Position numbers and translations under genes: made by a program | NCBI GenBank assembly: GCA_037013685.1 | Contig: CM072895.1 | Span: forward strand, 8,716,463 to 8,780,462 | DNA length: 64,000 bases | From: Acridotheres tristis | Lineage: Eukaryota > Chordata > Aves > Passeriformes > Sturnidae | Reading direction: 5' to 3' | Notes under the pieces: generated by a model | The model's input: the letters and a program-made list of their open reading frames with translations, nothing else | What the model was told of the DNA's origin: nothing | The model's database searches: none | Part shown: positions 49,736 through 62,887 of the stretch, one piece after another | Numbering within the stretch: the first letter of the stretch is position 1 | How the letters are laid out: each line of letters begins with the position of its first letter

Positions 49736-52700
49736 GATATTTTAAATATAGGGTCTGTTGTACTGTTCATGAACCTGGCGTGATCAGCACAGCTGTTGTC
49801 ACTCTGCATTTCAGGTGATTTCTGGTGGGTGGTTCATGCACTTGCATGGCAGAGGAACTGATAGGGCTTGGCAGTGGAATTGATACAGCTGGAGTTCTCT
49901 GCTGGGAATTCTTTGCTGATGGAGAGTGTGTTGTCAGGCTAATAATTTTCATGGGAGGATGCTCAAGTGTATAAATTAGCCCTGTGTGGATTAGCAAAAT
50001 TTTCCTGCTGCATCCTGCAGAGAGCACATTTTGGGAATGCCCATGCTGTACTTCCCTGGGTAAGATCCTGAAGTCTTTGATGGGACTGTGTCAGTTTTCA
50101 CCAGCCAAAGGTGTGGTGACCTTTTGCATTGGTTTGGACATTTGTTATTGGAGAGGTTAAGCTGCATGAAGTCTATTTAATTACAGACCTGCAATGGTTT
50201 CTGCATGCTTTCCCTGGAATTCATTGTACATTCAGGAAGGTGTGTAAATCAAACAACCAGCACATCAGGCAGGGGGTGGGGGCCAAGCAGGAGGAGTTAT
50301 TGGATGCCCTCATAAAACTTTAAAAGGCTTGAATGTCAAGTTTAAACTCTTGGGGCCTTAAAACTTGAGTCTCAAGGCACTTCTACCTGCTGTTTCATCG
50401 CATAAGCTTTTCACTGTTCATGAGCTGCAAACCCAAGATGATTATGACTTCTATTTCCCTGCAGTGTATTTAATTTCCCTTTACTGTTGTCATCATACCC
50501 ATGTCTGAACCACCTTTCATCTCCTCCTACCACTCATCATCCTTTCAGTCGGAGCCAGTGATGCATAGGCTTTTTAAATAGAGTGTTCCTTGTAGGCTCT
50601 TATATCAAAATCTGTTTAACCTCTGGTGCTTTCAAGCTTAAGGCAAAATCACTGCATATTAGCAGTTCTAATGCGTAACTGCACTCAACAGGAGAGTTAG
50701 CAAATCTGCAGTGATACTGCAGCACAGAGGGGATAAGTCTGCTGCCAGCTGTGGCCAGATGTTCAGCTCCATGCTTCTGCCCAAGCCATTGGTGCCCTGT
50801 GCTGACCCGATGCTGCACCCTGACACCTCTTGTGTCCCGTGGCTGTGGACACCCACCCTAGCTGACCTGTCCTTAGGGTGGAAGAGGGTCCTAAACTCAC
50901 CTGGCAGAGTCAGGAAAGCACTAGGCTCTTCCCTGTCACTATGGACAGACTTTCCAGGCATTTCCTTGCAATGGGGAAACACCAACTATCTCATGCTCTG
51001 CTGTCCCTAAATCCCAGAGAGCCCCTTTGCATCCTGTCTCCTTCTTTATCTCTATGTGAGCTGTCTGTCCCTGGGGTAATCTGAGACACTTGGGCCTCTT
51101 CCCTGCTGTAGCATTTAAGAGCAGACACTCTGCATGCCTCATCAAAAATACTTTACATGATACCCTGACTGACAGGGAGATTTACACTCAGATAAAATAG
51201 TGGCATCCACAGCAGGGCAATTAAACTGACAGTTCAGTGGCTCAAATTGAATTTAGAGGAAGTTTAGGACCGCGTGCAGTTGAATTTCCTCTTTGAAAAG
51301 GTTGGGCTGGAGCAAAGCAATAGCAAGTAACAGTTCCTAATGCCTCTGCCAGAAACCAGCCTGGGAACGCTGGGCTGTGTCATCATTTCTGGTTGGCAGC
51401 TGGAGTTTCTTCGTACTGGGGTTCCTTTATCACCCCACAAACCAAACCCTTCAGTAGCTGTAGTGAAACGGATAGAAAGTGTGCCTGGGGAGGGACTCTG
51501 GACTGAACTGCTGACTCCCCAGTTAGCTCATACATTTTTGAGGTCAAAGCAACAACAATTGTGACAACAGAAGAACTTGTAGATAATGGCTCAGTGTAGT
51601 AAGTTCCCCATAAAACAATCACTTAAGGCAAGATGCTTCAGTTAACACTCAAATCCAGGGAGAATCTTATCGCTCGGTGATCATTTTGCAGGAACGAATT
51701 CTGTGCTGCACAGTGCTCATTTCTGGGGGTGAATGAGCCTCTTGGCTCAGTTTGAGGCTTCTTGTCCAGATAGTTACTCTATCACTCCAGTTTTATAACA
51801 AACTAGGATTAATTCACTCTATTTTCTTTCTTGCAGAGTATCAAAATGCTTTGCTAATGAGAAATGGGCAAATGAATCTAAGGAAATAACTCCACTTTCC
51901 CTCAATATTTCCTCGTGCCTGGGATCAAACCCAAAGCCAAGTTGAGCCTTACTACTAGGATGGATTCGTGCTTTTCCAGTGTTGTTTTTGATTGCTTCTC
52001 ACATCCCATCCCAGATTTGGAGTTTGGGTTTGGATAGAAGCAGCAGTGCTGAAAGGTTATGAAATGGTTGTTTCCGTCGTGTCTCTGGCCCAGTCAGCCA
52101 CAGAAATAGTTTAAAGTTTTGGTGGAGCCTCGAAAATTAATCTTCAGCCATGAACTTTGGGGGAAATCTATGGATGGCCTGGGAGAGGCTGCATTCTGAG
52201 GTTTTAAAAGCTGACTAGCAAAATTATTGCTTTGGAGATAGTGGGAGATAATGGCAAAATATCTTATAGGTTATATTTCAGCACTGCTGCAAAGGTGCAA
52301 GGAGTAAATGGTTGAAAAAAGATTCCTCTTTTATCTCATTACTGTGATGAGTAAACAGAGGGTGCTTTGGTTTAGCAAAACCTCATCAGTTGTTATGATT
52401 TGGTTTTGCAAACCTCCAACCAGGGAGGTTGGGGTCTGGCTTCCATTATATCCTAACCAGAAAGTTCATGCAGAAGAGCTTTTGTGCTCAAAAGTCTCCT
52501 GAATTGGTTCTAAATTCAGTTTAATCACAGCAAAAGCTAAACTCTTAGGGTCTGTCTGTCACTGTTGCTAATGTGTTACAATGTTCTGTGTGGGGTTTGA
52601 TAGACAAATGAACTTGGGGAGGGTATTTATCACACAAATACATACAAATGTGTATATGTCCATACATATATTGCAGCATCACGAGGTTCTCTTTAGTTTG

Positions 52701-53065
52701 ACCACAGTGGTTTCTCCTTAGCCACAGAAATCCCATGAGTTCACAAGGCAGCTCCTATTTTCATTTGTGTTGGGGTGAAATCAAAATCGACTTGGCATGC
52801 CTCAAATGACAGCAGACAGTGTGCCAACACCGTGCCACCAAGGGAGACAGCTCTCTGCTGGGTTTTGTCTTCCCTGTATTTGTCCTGCAGCCTGAAGTGG
52901 ACCAGAGAGAGCAAAATGAGCACGGGGATTAAGTGCTGGATGTACTGGATGGGAACAACATTGAGAAATTTTAAGATCAACCCTTATAAATACACTTACA
53001 GTGTGTGTGTAGAACTAAATTAATAGCAGGCATAACTCTTTTAAAAGTCACTTGACTTTAATTGA

Positions 53066-53099
53066 CATATCATTATAATTGGCAATTATCTTAATTGAT
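53066..53099. repeat. AT-rich nested inverted repeat
   Basis: ATAATTG at 53075-53081 pairs with CAATTAT at 53083-53089 around one G. An outer ATATCA/TGATAT pair flanks it, so the whole can form an imperfect, AT-rich hairpin. Confidence 0.75.
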
Positions 53100-53568
53100 A
53101 TACATGGCATAAATATTGTGCTCTGGAAAGCTTCCAGTCCTTCTTTATTAGAGTATTAAGCCACAACACATGCAGATTACATGGAAATACCACTGGAGCA
53201 TTTGTTAAAAGAAATTCCTTTCTTATGTCTCTTTCTTGTATTTTTATATCCATGTGTATATATGTAAATATGAAGAAAAAAAGTCACGAGGACATACTGA
53301 GTATTATCAATACAGTCTTTTAAACAATTTCAAGTGATTCCACTAAAGGGTTTCTACAAGTTTCACACTCTGCTTTTGTGGAAATCAGCTTTCAAGTCAG
53401 CCAGGCTAGAGATTAGATCCAAAGATTTAAAACCTCTATAGATCAAAAGCAGATGCTCTTAGAAGACATTTCAGCCAAGACAAGCCGTCTGGGGACATTG
53501 TTACAGCGGGAGAAGACAATTTATCATTAAAACATGAAAGCCTCTGTTCAATAATAACCAGATGTATT

Positions 53569-53628
53569 AAAAAAAAAAAAAAAAAAAAAGAAGGAAAGGA
53601 AAAGAAAAGGAGAGAGAAAGAAAAAAAA
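53569..53628 (+). repeat. 60-base homopurine tract (A-run then GA-rich)
   Basis: About 21 A residues followed by about 39 bases of only A and G (AAGGAAAGGAAAAGAAAAGG type). No pyrimidine appears until 53629. Long polypurine tracts can form triplex DNA and often vary in length. No element body was recognised upstream. Confidence 0.92.
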
Positions 53629-56600
53629 TGGGGGTGTCAAGGTCTTGATTCATTTGTCTCCCACTAGAAATCATCTTTATCCCATACTTAGGAAATGAGT
53701 GCAGATTCTTTGATGCCAAGACATAATATAAGAAAAATTGAAACATTTCACATTGTAAATCCTTGGCAATTGTCAAGGAAATTTTAATTATATAAAATTC
53801 TGTGATGCCTTAGGTAAAGATAAGGAGCAGTCAAATTAAAGAGCAGTTTCTGTGACTTAAAATAAAAAGGGGGGGAAGATCTGACAGGGGCGTTTCAGAC
53901 CCTTCTGCCTTTCTCTGCACCACTTTTCACTTTTTCCTATCTTCACTCCAGCCTAATGCAACTTGTCCACAGTGCTTGTCTCTACCCTGAAACTTCCCCT
54001 CCAAACATTTTGGATGCGTCCTTTAAGCCTTCCCACATAGCAGAGGGATTGTTGTCACCCACAGGCATGAAGGGACACACCAGGGCACAGTGGGATGGGA
54101 TGAGTTGCCTCATCATGCACAGGATACCGAGGGGAGAGACAGGAAGTGAAACTTTTAGGATCTAATTTTCCCATCTCATAATCTAACCACTAGAGAGCAT
54201 CCCTTCCCAGTGAAATGTATAGCTCTGGAGCACAGGAAATGCATCTGCTGCCAGGGTATGGGGAGCAGGAAGACCTCCTCACTATTCTTATTTTACAGGC
54301 CATGCTATAAGAGAGTGGGTGTGATTAACAACAGTCGTTATAGTATATTTAAAATCATTTCCAGGTCTGTGGTTAGACATTTCAGGCTAAAATTCCCTAG
54401 GGAGCGAGTACATTTAAGGACTCAGAGCGAGTAATGTGAGGTGAGGACACAAGTTCTTGGCCATTGCCATCAAGTGGGTCACAGAGCAATCTGCTTGAGC
54501 TCACCAGCCACCCCACAAAATGAGACACAAACATCTTTGCTTCTCTCATAGGAATATGGGAGTGAAATGCACTCAACATGAGGGATGGGAGGGAGCTCAC
54601 TGAAAAATGTTTTCATTGATGTTTCTGGAAATTGCTCATTCTTTGAGAAGCTTTTGGGAGAAATATGTTGGTTTTGATGAAGCTCTGGGAAAAACTACTC
54701 TGGTTCAGGACAAAATTTTTGATGAGTTGGAAGGAGAGACTTGACCACCCTGCACAAGATCAAACAGGAACACAAAACTTGTAGGGCTCTTTTGTTACCT
54801 CCTGTGAGCCACACAGATTTAAACTAAGGTGTCTGATTTGTTGATGATCCTGAAGAATGAGCTCCCCTATCTCTGACTGTGAAGAAAACCCTGGTCCTGG
54901 CCCTGAGGAACCTTCTCAATAAAACTGTTGTCAAAACAAATAAAGACAGAGATTGCCAGACTCAGTAAAATGTGACCCTCATGTCACCTGTCATTGACTA
55001 TCTCACATGTGAGGCTGTGTCGCCATTGGCTTTCTGCCTAAGCTTGTGCCTGTGTCCTTGACAGAGGATTTGGAAGAAAGGACAAACTGATTAGATAGGC
55101 AGAGGTGATGACTGGCCCCTCAACAGAACAGGGAGGACAATTTGGAGAGTGACTCCTAGGTCTGTGATCAGAAACCCTGGAGATATAGGACATGGATGTT
55201 TGTGTATTTCCATGGCTCTTTGAGAACAGAGCACAAGTCAGGTCACTGTCACAGAGATCTCTGCTCTGGAGGTGGCTTCTGGGTTCTGGTCAAACCTTGC
55301 TGCAAGGGTGCAAAACCAGAAGATTTTGTCATGGGAAAAGCGTTTTCCAAGGAAAGTATGAGGAAACTGCACCAAGATGTGGAAAGCATATCAGCATGCC
55401 TGCCCTTTACAAACTGGAAGGCCTTAACAAACTAATTCCATTCTTTTTTCTTTGAATAAGAAAAGAAAGACTTTGCCATCTTCTAGTCCAACAAGAACAG
55501 TTATGGTAGAAAGTACTGAGCTTTCTGGAAAGTGCAACTTGGGTGAGCTGGAGAACTGTCATCATGGAAAAAATTAAATTAATTGTATCTTTATTTCTCT
55601 CTGTGTACCAAGCACCATTCATTTCAAACAAATCTGTTTACTGTTCTGAGCATAGTTTGGCTGATGTAAAGGATCAAGAAAGCATGAGATGGATGCTGGG
55701 TTTTGGCTATTTTCTTGGTGTCTCTGGAGCCACATGTGGCACTTTGGAGACCTACAGACCCACTGGTGACAAAGGCCCTTGAGTGGCACATTTGCAACAT
55801 TCAGCTATTGGCTGAAGATCTATGGTCTGGTGTGGCAATTTCTGCTGTTTCAAGTGGACTTCACCTCCTTTTCTTCATTTGGGAAGAAATCTCTTTGCAT
55901 GTGCCTTGGAAGGCAAATGTTTACAAGCAGTGAGGACTGAAGCAGAGAAATCAGGTTCAGGGCCAGATTAACAGCACTGCTGTCATCAGAGAGCTGAGTA
56001 CTGTCGTTCTTGTTCTGACTCACAGCAGAAGATCTGGCTTAATTGCATTCAGACTGGATCTGCCCATGGATTTGGAAACCTCAAAAGTTTGGGAATTCAC
56101 ATCTGGAGTTCTCAGTATAGGTTGGAAACTATGGAAAAATTGAAGAGAAGGTGCTGCTTAGCAACTAGGGGAAGACAAGATCAAGGAAAATTCAACTTGG
56201 AAGGAGAGTGACAGGTAGAAAGATTCACACTCCTTCTTTGGGCAGTGTTGTTCCAGTTGTACCTGTATATCCCACACATGTACAAACTCCTCTGTAATCC
56301 TAATTCTTTTGGGATTTGGGAAGTGGAGTTCCATTAGCATGTGGGAGATGGTGGCCACCACACTGACACTGTGGCTGCTGTTGCTGTGCCTGAACAGAAG
56401 CTTGTTTGGGGCAGAACAAGTGGTTCATGTGGCCACAGACACCACTTACACAGTGTGGGAGATCACACATATAAAAGTCTAGTGCAGAAGTGCACAAGCA
56501 CAGACTCACACAGCCCTCGGGCCTTTTCTGTTAACAATCAGACCCATAAAGCACATAAAAATAAACCTATTTTTACAGCTCTGCACTGCTGTTCAACCAA

Positions 56601-57107
56601 GCATTTCAAGAAGCAAACAAAAGCACCCACTGCTTTGGAAATATAAGACTTCATTCCCATCCAGGAGCACAAATTGTACTCGGGAGGGAGTTGTGAAACC
56701 CTCTTTAAGCTCAGATTTGTATTCAGTTTTGCATACCTTTGATTCACCCTTCTGTAGGAGGCGTTTTTAATTTTTAGCATTTGATGGCTCTACAGTTTTG
56801 TGGACAAACCATTTCCCAACAGTTTTCTGCAGAAACAAGTGAGGTTTTTGTCTCATCCTTTTCAAATGTGTATAGGTAGAGGAGGAAAGTATGCTGAAGT
56901 GCAGAAAACCTTCTCTCCAGCTGTTTCATGGCAGCTCCATGGTGAGGTAAAGACGGCGTGAAAAGATGCTCTCTGTCCTCTGCCACTCTCAGGTAGGGCA
57001 GAGTTGAGGGTCCCTGCTGATGGACCATGCTGTTGAACCATTTTGATTGCTCAGGCAAGGACTGGGTTTCTCATCTGGCACCAGAACATGTTCCCTAGGG
57101 AGCTCTG

Positions 57108-57115
57108 ATTTGCAT
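57108..57115. promoter_or_regulatory. Octamer motif ATTTGCAT
   Basis: A perfect POU-type octamer lies about 15 bases after GAACATGTTC at 57084-57093, which fits a p53-type half site. Single motifs like these occur by chance about once in tens of kilobases, so support is weak. Confidence 0.15.
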
Positions 57116-60100
57116 CGAGGGCAGCCCTGTGTGGGCTTCAGGGGTGACTCTTGGGTGGAGAGGCGGCTGCTCTCAGAGGGGCATCCTCTGAGAAAGAAAA
57201 ACAAACAGCAAAAACAATGATGCTCTGTCTTCCAAACAGTGTCTTACATCATCCAGAACAAAAGAGTCCTCATTTTGCTTGGAGATGCAAACCCAAAACA
57301 AAGGAACATTTATAATAATTGATTATAAATGGAGAATTGTTTGTTCTCCTTCTAATTTTTCTTTTCTTTTCCTGCAATTCTTTCAAATAACATCACAAAT
57401 CCATTTGCATTTGTCAGGCTAAGTGAGCCACTCATTTTTCCCAATCCTTGCTTGCCTGCAAGGGCTTTAAATATTGCAACACTTGACATAAAGCAAAGAT
57501 TTTTGCTGATAAGCGTGCGTAATCGTTCAAAACTGTTGCAGGGAGCAAATCTGGTTTCTCAAAGGTAAAGGATACATAAAGCTGGCCTTTGATTAAATAT
57601 TCCAATCATTACATGCTAATGGTGCATGAAGCTGTGATTTATCAGCCAAAACTGAAAAATGAACATGATTCATTAAGCCTGAACCAAACTTCACTTGAGC
57701 TTTCCACTCACAATAACTCTTGGCCCACTGGAATTGGTGTCATGCAGCAGAGATCTGTTTGTAGGAGACTTCACATTTTTTATTCTGTTGTGCTCTTGAG
57801 GCACGAACTCCACCACCTGATCATCCATGCAGGAGCAGTGTCCTAAACTGCTTGTAAGGAAACCAGGGGCCATGAGGGATTTATTTTTCTTGCATACCTG
57901 TTTCAAGCACCAGAGTGCAATTTCAGGGGCTCATTTGGCCTCAGCGATCTCTTCCACCTTGAAGATGAAAAAGAGTCGTTTAAACTGATGCTGAACAAGC
58001 AGAGAGCTAGGAGTTCGTGCTTGCCATTGGCAGAACACAGATTCGCCTCCTCACTGCTGCTTCCATCTCTGTGCTGGGGAGCTGCAGGAGGATGGACTGG
58101 GAGCTGATCCCCTGCCTTGGCTTCCTGCCTCCCCTCCCTGTGAGAACAGTGCTGGGTGCCAACGAGATGTAATTACTCCTCAGGCTGCAACTTGTTTATT
58201 TTTAGGCTTGCCAGTGTGAGCTGGGGACACGGGCTGGTCAGGAGTGGTTTGTGCTCTTTGCTACCTCCAAAGAAGGGAGTTTGGTATTGCTCGAGCACAG
58301 GGCTGGAGCTGGTGCCTGCTGCTAACAAGATGTGTTGTCTGTTTTGCTAACATCCTGGGGCTGGTTACCATGTAGTAACAAGGGCTGTTCATGAAAAAAA
58401 GATGTCTGTTTTGTTACTGATTCCTTGCTATAAAAGCAGTTGGGGAAGGGAGAGGAGATGATGCCAAATTGATTGTTGGTGTAGCTTCAGAGGGGGTTCA
58501 TCATTATAGAGATACTTGTTCCATTAGATTCAACTCTTAAAGTAAATCAGGGTCAGGAAGCAGTTTACTCTGTTCCCCATAGTCTCAAAACCTCAAAACC
58601 ACCATGATTAAATTCCTTCTCACCCACTTTGCACATCCAGCTGAACACCGAAGATGTAAACCGAAAGAATTTCCTGCTCTTTGCATCACGTTATTTCACA
58701 CACATGCTAGAGAAATAACAAAATTATTTATAAAGTTTAACCAAAACCAAATCATCAAGCCTGTGAAGCTTTAGAGAGAGACAAGGGGAGAGGAAGGAAG
58801 GTATTTTTGGCTGGAGAGGTGTACACAGGCATATGAAATTTGTGCTCTGGCTGATTATGTGGTCTTGGGGCTTGGGCAGCCACAGCTGCACCACTTCCCA
58901 GAACAGCTGCCCCAGCGGGCTCCCAGCACTCCCAGAGAAGCCAGAAGTCCAGATATGATGGGAAAGGTGCAGGGATCCCAAGGTATTTTGTGACAACATC
59001 ACACCGTGGAGCTGCTGTGCTTTCTACCCATGTTTCTGCAGCATGAGGTATCCAAACTGTGCTGGGCACCTGCTGTGTGCTCCACCCTGTCAGAGTGTCA
59101 CTTCTCCTGCAGTTGTTCTGCTTGGAGACTTCAGGGCTGGCCTAGAGGGCCCTCTTTGCTGAATCTCGGTGTTTTATGCCAGGGATGATGGATAACTGTG
59201 CTTGAAGGAGTAGGTTACATCTGCAGTTCTGGGAAGCTGACATGCCACTGCTTCATTAGGGGTGTGATTGACTAATTTGCCTCTGCTTTGATCTAGCAGA
59301 AAGCACTGACACTTTTGGAAGAGGGAAGATGGGAAAACCCCTTCCAGCTGGGCTGTGTTGTGTAAGCAGAGTGCCATGGGCTGTGCTGTCATCGTGCTGC
59401 TGGTGCAGGCAGAGGGAGGTAAGGAACAGGACTGAGTCCATCTTCTCAGGCATGGATCAGCATTTGGCCTCTGCAGGTGGAGAAAAAGGTGGGGTGCTAA
59501 ACCAGGGAGTGTGAAGGATGAGCTCTAGTCTGCAGTTCGGTTCTGGGAAATGGAAGATTTGAGGGGCACTGGAGACATGCTGGCAATCATCATTTGGCTG
59601 GAGAGTTCATGGCAGAGAAAATTCAAGGAACACAGGGGCTGGGGAGCGAGTTGTTCTCACTGAAACCTGAAGGCGTGATGGATGTCCTATAGCTGTGTTA
59701 TGTGTCCCTTCTCTTTCTGTGTTCCCTCTGCCTGTTTCTCTTGGAGCTCAGATTAGGTTCCAGACAAGAGCTGTGGTCATACAATACGGCCAATAGTTTT
59801 AGGAATAAAACCTTTATAAACGGACAGAGCACTACAGACTGGATTGGGGAAAGGAACGAGTGCAAAGAAAATGGTGATTAAACATCTAGGAGTTTTTCCA
59901 CGGACTCTCCATACGACCTCTGGAAATTCCTGCATCAACTTGGCCCACCTTCAGAGTTATGAGTGCAGTCCCAAAGAAGTGCTAATCCTTCCTTTCATCC
60001 ACTCTTTATTTAAAATGATGAAGTCTTCTGAGCAGGCATTGTTTTCTATATGAGTTTGTAGAGTACCTGCCAATAGGTACAATGCCATAGCAAGTTGTGA

Positions 60101-62874
60101 GCAGAGGCTCTGATCTTAGGAGATACTTTGGTGCCAAATTTCTGTACAGGAAGAGCTCCTGCTTACTCTGGTGGTTTGGCTTAGCATACAGTGGTCCACA
60201 AATAACACTCTTGACACACTTCATATTTTTTCAAAAGAATAAAATAATTCTAAAAGCCTATGTGCCTGCATTTCTAACCCCTCAGACACATTTTAATTTA
60301 CTGGTGATACAAATTTTAACCTTGAGCTTCTTTCTCAATACTCATTCATTACTTTTCCATTGTAGTTTACATTCCCTGTTGCTAAAACTAACAAAATGTT
60401 CATTTTAACAGAATGTCTTCTCCCTGCTGGGCCCCAAATGAAACATTCCTGGGAAGGCAGGAGGCAGTTGCTTTATTCTGCGTTGCGAATTAGCATGTTT
60501 GCATAACTTAATGGTCAGTGCATCAGACAGGAATTCCAGAAGAGATCAATCTTCAGTGCTGTGTTTGACTTCATGGGCTGAGTATCCTCCTCTCTGTATG
60601 GCATCACTGCTGAAATGTCCTTCTGGCGTGGGCTATCCATCATGGTTTCTGTGAGGAAACCACAGAGAATGGGAATATGTCAAAGAGTTTACTGAAAGGC
60701 AGACTTATCACTGCTCAAAGCAGAGAGCAAGCACTAGCACATCCCATTGAGAAAAACAGCTCCAGCTTATGAAGAAGACGACTGAATTCTTCCACCTTCT
60801 CTAGACACATGTTGTAAAACCATCTTTACCTCCATCTGCAGCTGTCTTATAGTGCTGTGAAAGCCCATTTGAGGGATCTGGGCAAACTCCACTCCAGTGC
60901 CACCACGTGTGTTGTCTCAGCTGCAGTGTACGAGCTGCTCTGGAGGAGGAAACCACCCATGAGCACATTATTTCCTGTTCTGTGCTCTGCAGAATTTTCT
61001 TCTTTAGGAAAACAACTCAGGATTCTTCCCAAATGTACATTTTTTGTGTGTGCTCAGTGTTTCCCTTGCCAAGTTGAGGCCTGATCCAGGCGAAGCAAGA
61101 TGAAGGGAAAAAACTCCCCTGGACCTGCACAGGGGTGAAGGGCTGAAGGATGGTGTGAGTTTGAAAGAATGGAAGGGCAGGTTACTGTGCTTGTGGAAGC
61201 TACATCGTGTAGGAAGTAGCATCACCATTTCTAAAATCTGGGGTGGTGACCAGCTTTCAGCTACCAAGCTCACAGGGTGCTGACTGAAGTCATGGCTGTG
61301 TTACCTGACTACTGCCATTTATTTGTGTTAACAAATTCCTGAAGCAACCATGGGCCAGGATCCAAATGGCTTAGATGCCATCCAAGCTAAAACCCCAAAA
61401 ATAAACCCTGCCTGGGGAGTGCACAATCTCTGAGCAAGATTTGCATGAGCACTGTCTTGCCCTTTGTGGTTGTGAGGTTGGGAGCTACTCATGGTTAACA
61501 CTTGCAGGGAGAATTCAGGTCAGTAATTCAAATATGAACACTCTTGTGATCCTAAGTAGGTACCCCACTGATGGAGTTTCATGTTACTTATCTAGATCCA
61601 CCTAAAAATTCAGGACACATTTCTCATAACATTTTATGGCAGTCTGGAAGGATGGGTTCCTGAAAAGCTGACAGAACAGTTGTAGAATGGCCTCTTTTCT
61701 TCCTCCCTAGCAGATTTCTTCAAGATTCTGTTTTTAAAAAATCCTAGAAGTGATTAAACAAACATTTTTTTGCAGCAGAAATATTTATCCTGGTTTCTTA
61801 GAACTGATAACACCTGTTTTTCAAAAATGCAACAACATGCAGGATGTTAATGTTTTAAACATTTTTTCTAGGTCTGCTTCTTAGAAAATTGGCAGTCTTT
61901 TTGCATATTTATCTTATCGCCCGTGTAGTGTTTGTCAGACCAAGTCCAGAAAATCTGTTTCTATTCTAACTCGTTCCGTTTCATTCTGCTGCCACTTCAG
62001 TACTTCCTTCCAGCTGGTACCCTCTTGTTCTTATCATGCTGTGTTCAGCCCCCCCCTTCACAGACAACCAAGTTAAAATACCAGACGTTTATCACCCTCT
62101 GGTAGTATTTTCTTACTGCTTTTTGCTTTTTTGCATCTTTTCTTTTTAAGACACAATGGTGAGGTTAGCAGATGGGCAGTAAACATTCTTGTTTTATTGT
62201 TCAAATCAACTTAAAATCATTGTAATATGCTTGAAGATTTTTTTTTAATGTACATCAAAAAAGAATTTAAGATATATATTGAAATCTACAGATAGGCAGT
62301 GGTCATGCAAAACTTGTCTTGCCCGTAATCAAGTATTGGAGATGACAGGCTAAGTTAACAAAATCCTCAAATATCCGGAATGTGTCTTTAAAAAACAGAT
62401 ACCTCATTTTCTGAAATACATTGCATAGGACCGATGGAGTTTTTTAGTATATGGTCATATTTTTTCACTTTATGTATTTAGGAAATATGAAGCCAGTATA
62501 TGTTATCAATGCATAAGAGCTCTCCAAGTTCTCCTTTCTAAGAAATTCCCTCCTTTGTTAAAGAAAAGAATTTGTTTGGATAGATAACCACCAGCTCCTC
62601 TCTGCCATATTGCAAATTATGAAGTGGTTTTGGATGTCTGCTTTCTACATGAGTGTATTGGATGTAATAAATGCCCAGATGTAACTGTTGGTTAAGCTAG
62701 TGAAATTATTCATTACAAAAAATACTCTCTTGTAATAACATTAATTCTCCTCATACCTGTTCAGTGGACAATTTATGGCACTGTAGGCCATGCCACAGGT
62801 TAGTTTATAAACTGCTAGGACATGCTTTTCATGAATTTGCAATTAGTTGCTTAAATCATCTGATGTTGACTCTG

Positions 62875-62887
62875 TTTTTTTTTTTTT
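62875..62887. repeat. T13 run
   Basis: Uninterrupted T run in an AT-rich stretch. Confidence 0.85.

Noticed and set aside
54155..54330. CTAACCACTAGAG and CTTATTTTACAGG strings suggestive of a reversed MIR
   Set aside because: The pieces are short, their spacing does not fit, and no core match was found between them.
60643..60662. Small hairpin TGGTTTC/GAAACCA with a 6-base loop
   Set aside because: Seven-base arms occur by chance many times in 64 kb, and nothing in the context singles it out.
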